8,917 nt of DNA from Oscillospiraceae bacterium (GTDB taxonomy: Bacteria > Bacillota > Clostridia > Oscillospirales > Ruminococcaceae). The DNA lies in NCBI GenBank assembly GCA_018110855.1, contig JAGBFZ010000196.1, positions 1 to 8,917 on the forward strand, in the 5' to 3' direction. How positions within the stretch are numbered: position 1 is the stretch's first letter; each line of letters begins with the position of its first letter. Made by a program: the position numbers and the translations under genes. A model generated the notes under the pieces. It did not search any database, was not told the origin of the DNA, and was given only the letters and a program-made list of their open reading frames with translations. Positions 7,185-8,917 of the stretch are shown here, piece by piece.

Positions 7185-7188
7185 ACAA

Positions 7189-8238
7189 ATGTCAAAAAGG
7201 AAAAGACCCCTTACCTCCGACGAGGTTGCATATTTCTGCTATCAGCTTGAGCAGATACTTGATTCGGGAGTGCCTGTCTATGACGGACTAACGGTAATGG
7301 CAGCACAGGCGAGAAGCAAAAGCACCCCCGAGGCAAACGCACTTTTAAAATCGGTGACAGATTCCCTTTCAATGGAAAAGCCCTTGTATGCCGCACTTGA
7401 GGAAGCGGGTGTATTCCCCGAATACTGCATAAAAACTGTCATGGCAGGGGAGCTGTCGGGACGGCTTGACGAAGCCCTCACAGCCCTTACGGAATATTAT
7501 GAAAAGCAGGCAAGGCTTGAGGAAAGCGTGAGAAGCGCCGTAACCTCTCCCATGATAATGCTTGTTATCGCCGCCGCAGTAATATCGGTGCTTACCCTTA
7601 AAGTGCTGCCAATGTTTGCGGATATATTCGCAGAATTTGACCCCGAGGTATACGAAGCAGTGTCAAGGAGCGTCGGAACGGCAACAACAGTCGGAACCGT
7701 AATGCTCATAGTCTGCGGCGTATTGTTTGCTGCGGGAGCGGTTTTCCTTGCGGTGAACGGACGGTCGGAAAGCGCAGGAGAAGCCTTTGTATCCCTTCCC
7801 TTTTTCAGAGGAGCCGCAGAAGCTGCTGCAATGGCGAAATTCTCGGGAGCGGTCTCCATGATGATAATGAGTGGACTGCCCGCAGCTGAAGCCCTGAACA
7901 ATGTCCGCGGCATAAGCTCCTGCAAAAGGGTCAACGAAAAAATCGACCGCTGTGCCGCCCTTGTGATGAATGACGTTCCCTTTTCGGACGCTGTGGAGCA
8001 GTCGGAGCTGCTGCCCGTGTTTTACGCACAGACCCTGCGTGTATCCTACAGCTCAGGCTCCTTTGATACCGCATGGCAGAAGATAAGCCGCCGCCTCAGC
8101 GAAGAAGCCGACAGAAGCATCGAACAGATAATAAACGCCGCCGAGCCTGCCCTTACCGCAGTTCTGACGCTTGCAGCAGGAGCGGTCATGCTCACAGTAA
8201 TGCTGCCGCTTATGAATATAATGTCCGCAATGATATAA
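7189..8238 (+). CDS. GspF/PilC-family membrane protein (type II secretion F domain)
   Basis: This is an inner-membrane platform-type protein of the type II secretion/type IV pilus F family. The product is 349 residues from the ATG at 7189 (353 from 7177). It has the usual two-repeat plan. The first T2SSF repeat has FCYQLEQILDSGVPVYDGL (about 16-34) and GELSGRLDEAL (87-97) and ends in a membrane helix (about 120-145). A second helix lies at about 168-190. The second repeat begins near 214 with KFSGAVSMMIMSGLP and ends in a third helix (about 321-344). Numbers count from 7189. Family members assemble pilins or pseudopilins with a GspE/PilB ATPase. No ATPase, pilin or prepilin peptidase gene is present in this window, so its partner and role are unknown. 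It starts 21 nt after the penicillin-binding protein and is the last gene of the operon. Confidence 0.88.
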   Translation: MSKRKRPLTSDEVAYFCYQLEQILDSGVPVYDGLTVMAAQARSKSTPEANALLKSVTDSLSMEKPLYAALEEAGVFPEYCIKTVMAGELSGRLDEALTALTEYYEKQARLEESVRSAVTSPMIMLVIAAAVISVLTLKVLPMFADIFAEFDPEVYEAVSRSVGTATTVGTVMLIVCGVLFAAGAVFLAVNGRSESAGEAFVSLPFFRGAAEAAAMAKFSGAVSMMIMSGLPAAEALNNVRGISSCKRVNEKIDRCAALVMNDVPFSDAVEQSELLPVFYAQTLRVSYSSGSFDTAWQKISRRLSEEADRSIEQIINAAEPALTAVLTLAAGAVMLTVMLPLMNIMSAMI

Positions 8239-8282
8239 AAATTACGGCATGGAGCATATCAGCTTCATGCCGTAATTTTTTT
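8237..8282. terminator. Bidirectional intrinsic terminator between convergent genes
   Basis: Perfect 15-bp arms AAAAATTACGGCATG (8237-8251) and CATGCCGTAATTTTT (8266-8280) flank a 14-nt loop, with seven T residues (8276-8282) on the plus strand and five on the minus strand. It overlaps the stop codons of both the GspF-like gene and yfbR, and should end both transcripts. Confidence 0.92.
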
Positions 8283-8874
8283 ATTTATCTCCCGCCTGCT
8301 TATCAAGGGTCGAGGTATATGCGGGCATAAACTCTGCAAGGAACTCCTCCGCCTCGGGGAGAGCCATTTCGTGAATGGACTGTAGAGTGCTCTGCTCAGC
8401 GTCAGTAAAGTCCGAGTTGCCCATCTGCCGTTCCTCAACGCATTTTATGAGAGCGGAGAGCTTGTCCGCTGCCTTGACAAGCTCCCACAGCTCCTTTTCT
8501 TCCTCGGTGTGACCAAGCAATGGACGGTAATGTTCCCGCAGATCCTCGGGAAGATAGGAAAGCATACGCTCCTCCGCCATTTTCTCCACCTTGTCATATT
8601 CCGCACGAATATCGGCATTGTAATACTTTACGGGAGTGGGCAGATCTCCCGTGATTATCTCGGTAACATCGTGATACATGGCAAGCAGTGCGCACCTTTG
8701 CGGGTCAACATTTCCGCCGAAGCGCACATTTCTGTAAAGCGCCAGCACATGAGCGATAAAAGCAGTCTCAAGGCTGTGTTCGCTGATATTTTCTGTAATT
8801 GTGTTCCGCATAAGACCCCAGCGGTTTATGTATTTCATGCGGGAGATAATAGCGAAAAATTTTTCTTCGTTCAT
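8281..8874 (-). CDS. yfbR: 5'-deoxynucleotidase, YfbR-like HD-domain phosphohydrolase
   Basis: YfbR hydrolyses deoxyribonucleoside 5'-monophosphates to deoxynucleosides and phosphate, in cytoplasmic nucleotide turnover. The 197-residue product is very close to the E. coli enzyme as I recall it, in length and in numbering. It has INRWGLMRN (16-24, with R18 and W19), the HD metal ligands H33, H68, D69 and D137, E72, and the signature TGDLPTPVKYYN (75-86) including D77. ENISEHSL (28-35) and LLAMYHD (63-69) also match. AAAGGAAGG (8882-8890) lies 7 nt before the ATG on the minus strand. It converges on the preceding operon and shares its terminator; its promoter lies beyond the right edge of the window. 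Confidence 0.95.
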   Translation of the reverse strand: MNEEKFFAIISRMKYINRWGLMRNTITENISEHSLETAFIAHVLALYRNVRFGGNVDPQRCALLAMYHDVTEIITGDLPTPVKYYNADIRAEYDKVEKMAEERMLSYLPEDLREHYRPLLGHTEEEKELWELVKAADKLSALIKCVEERQMGNSDFTDAEQSTLQSIHEMALPEAEEFLAEFMPAYTSTLDKQAGDK

Positions 8875-8917
8875 TAATGAGCCTTCCTTTCTTGAGAGTT
8901 TTGCTTCTTTGGCGGCA

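Noticed and set aside
7177..7188. Upstream ATG as the start of the GspF-like gene
   Set aside because: It lies within the best ribosome binding site for the ATG at 7189 and has no site of its own; four extra residues add nothing recognisable.
7497..7934. A 145-codon minus-strand frame inside the GspF-like gene
   Set aside because: The Ala/Thr/Ser-rich product mirrors hydrophobic codons of the sense strand; it has no family match or start signal.
1..8917. CRISPR array, tRNA/rRNA genes, transposase, phage or defence genes
   Set aside because: No regularly spaced repeats, tRNA-like cloverleaf, rRNA signature, integrase/transposase motif or defence-domain motif was found; the coding content is housekeeping.

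Overview
The window looks like a core chromosomal segment of a low-to-mid GC Gram-positive anaerobe of the Clostridia, most likely a Ruminococcus-like member of the Oscillospiraceae. The reasons are the secG-rnr pair, strong AGGAGG-type ribosome binding sites, a type III pantothenate kinase (CoaX), a class B penicillin-binding protein, compact operons with good intrinsic terminators, and a hairpin-rich intergenic mosaic of a kind I associate with Ruminococcus genomes. The genus is an inference from sequence character, not from a search.

Layout. Positions 1-425 hold no convincing gene; they are a dense series of short perfect hairpins ending in a strong bidirectional-type terminator (335-363). 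Then come three genes on the minus strand, read from right to left: secG (SecYEG translocon subunit, 3060-3320), rnr (RNase R, 859-2985) and a small DUF3788-like protein (426-839). A strong terminator stands between secG and rnr, and a consensus extended -10 element overlaps its T-tract, so rnr probably has its own promoter. A 267-bp divergent intergenic region (3321-3587) carries a promoter for secG on the minus strand and one for coaX on the plus strand.

The plus strand then holds what looks like one four-gene operon: coaX (3588-4352), a HAD-family phosphatase (4371-5015), a class B penicillin-binding protein/transpeptidase (5050-7167) and a lone GspF/PilC-type membrane protein (start best placed at 7189, to 8238). 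Gaps are 18, 34 and 21 nt. One promoter precedes coaX and a 15-bp-stem terminator (8237-8282) follows the last gene. That terminator is shared with the convergent minus-strand gene yfbR (5'-deoxynucleotidase, 8281-8874), whose stop codon lies in the T-run.

Functionally the window mixes housekeeping roles: protein export (SecG), RNA decay (RNase R), CoA synthesis (CoaX), cell-wall crosslinking (PBP) and nucleotide salvage (YfbR). I see no defence, CRISPR, phage or toxin system. The most notable signal is in CoaX: the family's G-A-D-R motif, which carries a catalytic aspartate, reads G-S-G-M here, and a second conserved glycine (T-G-G) is Asp. The protein may therefore be catalytically impaired or repurposed.
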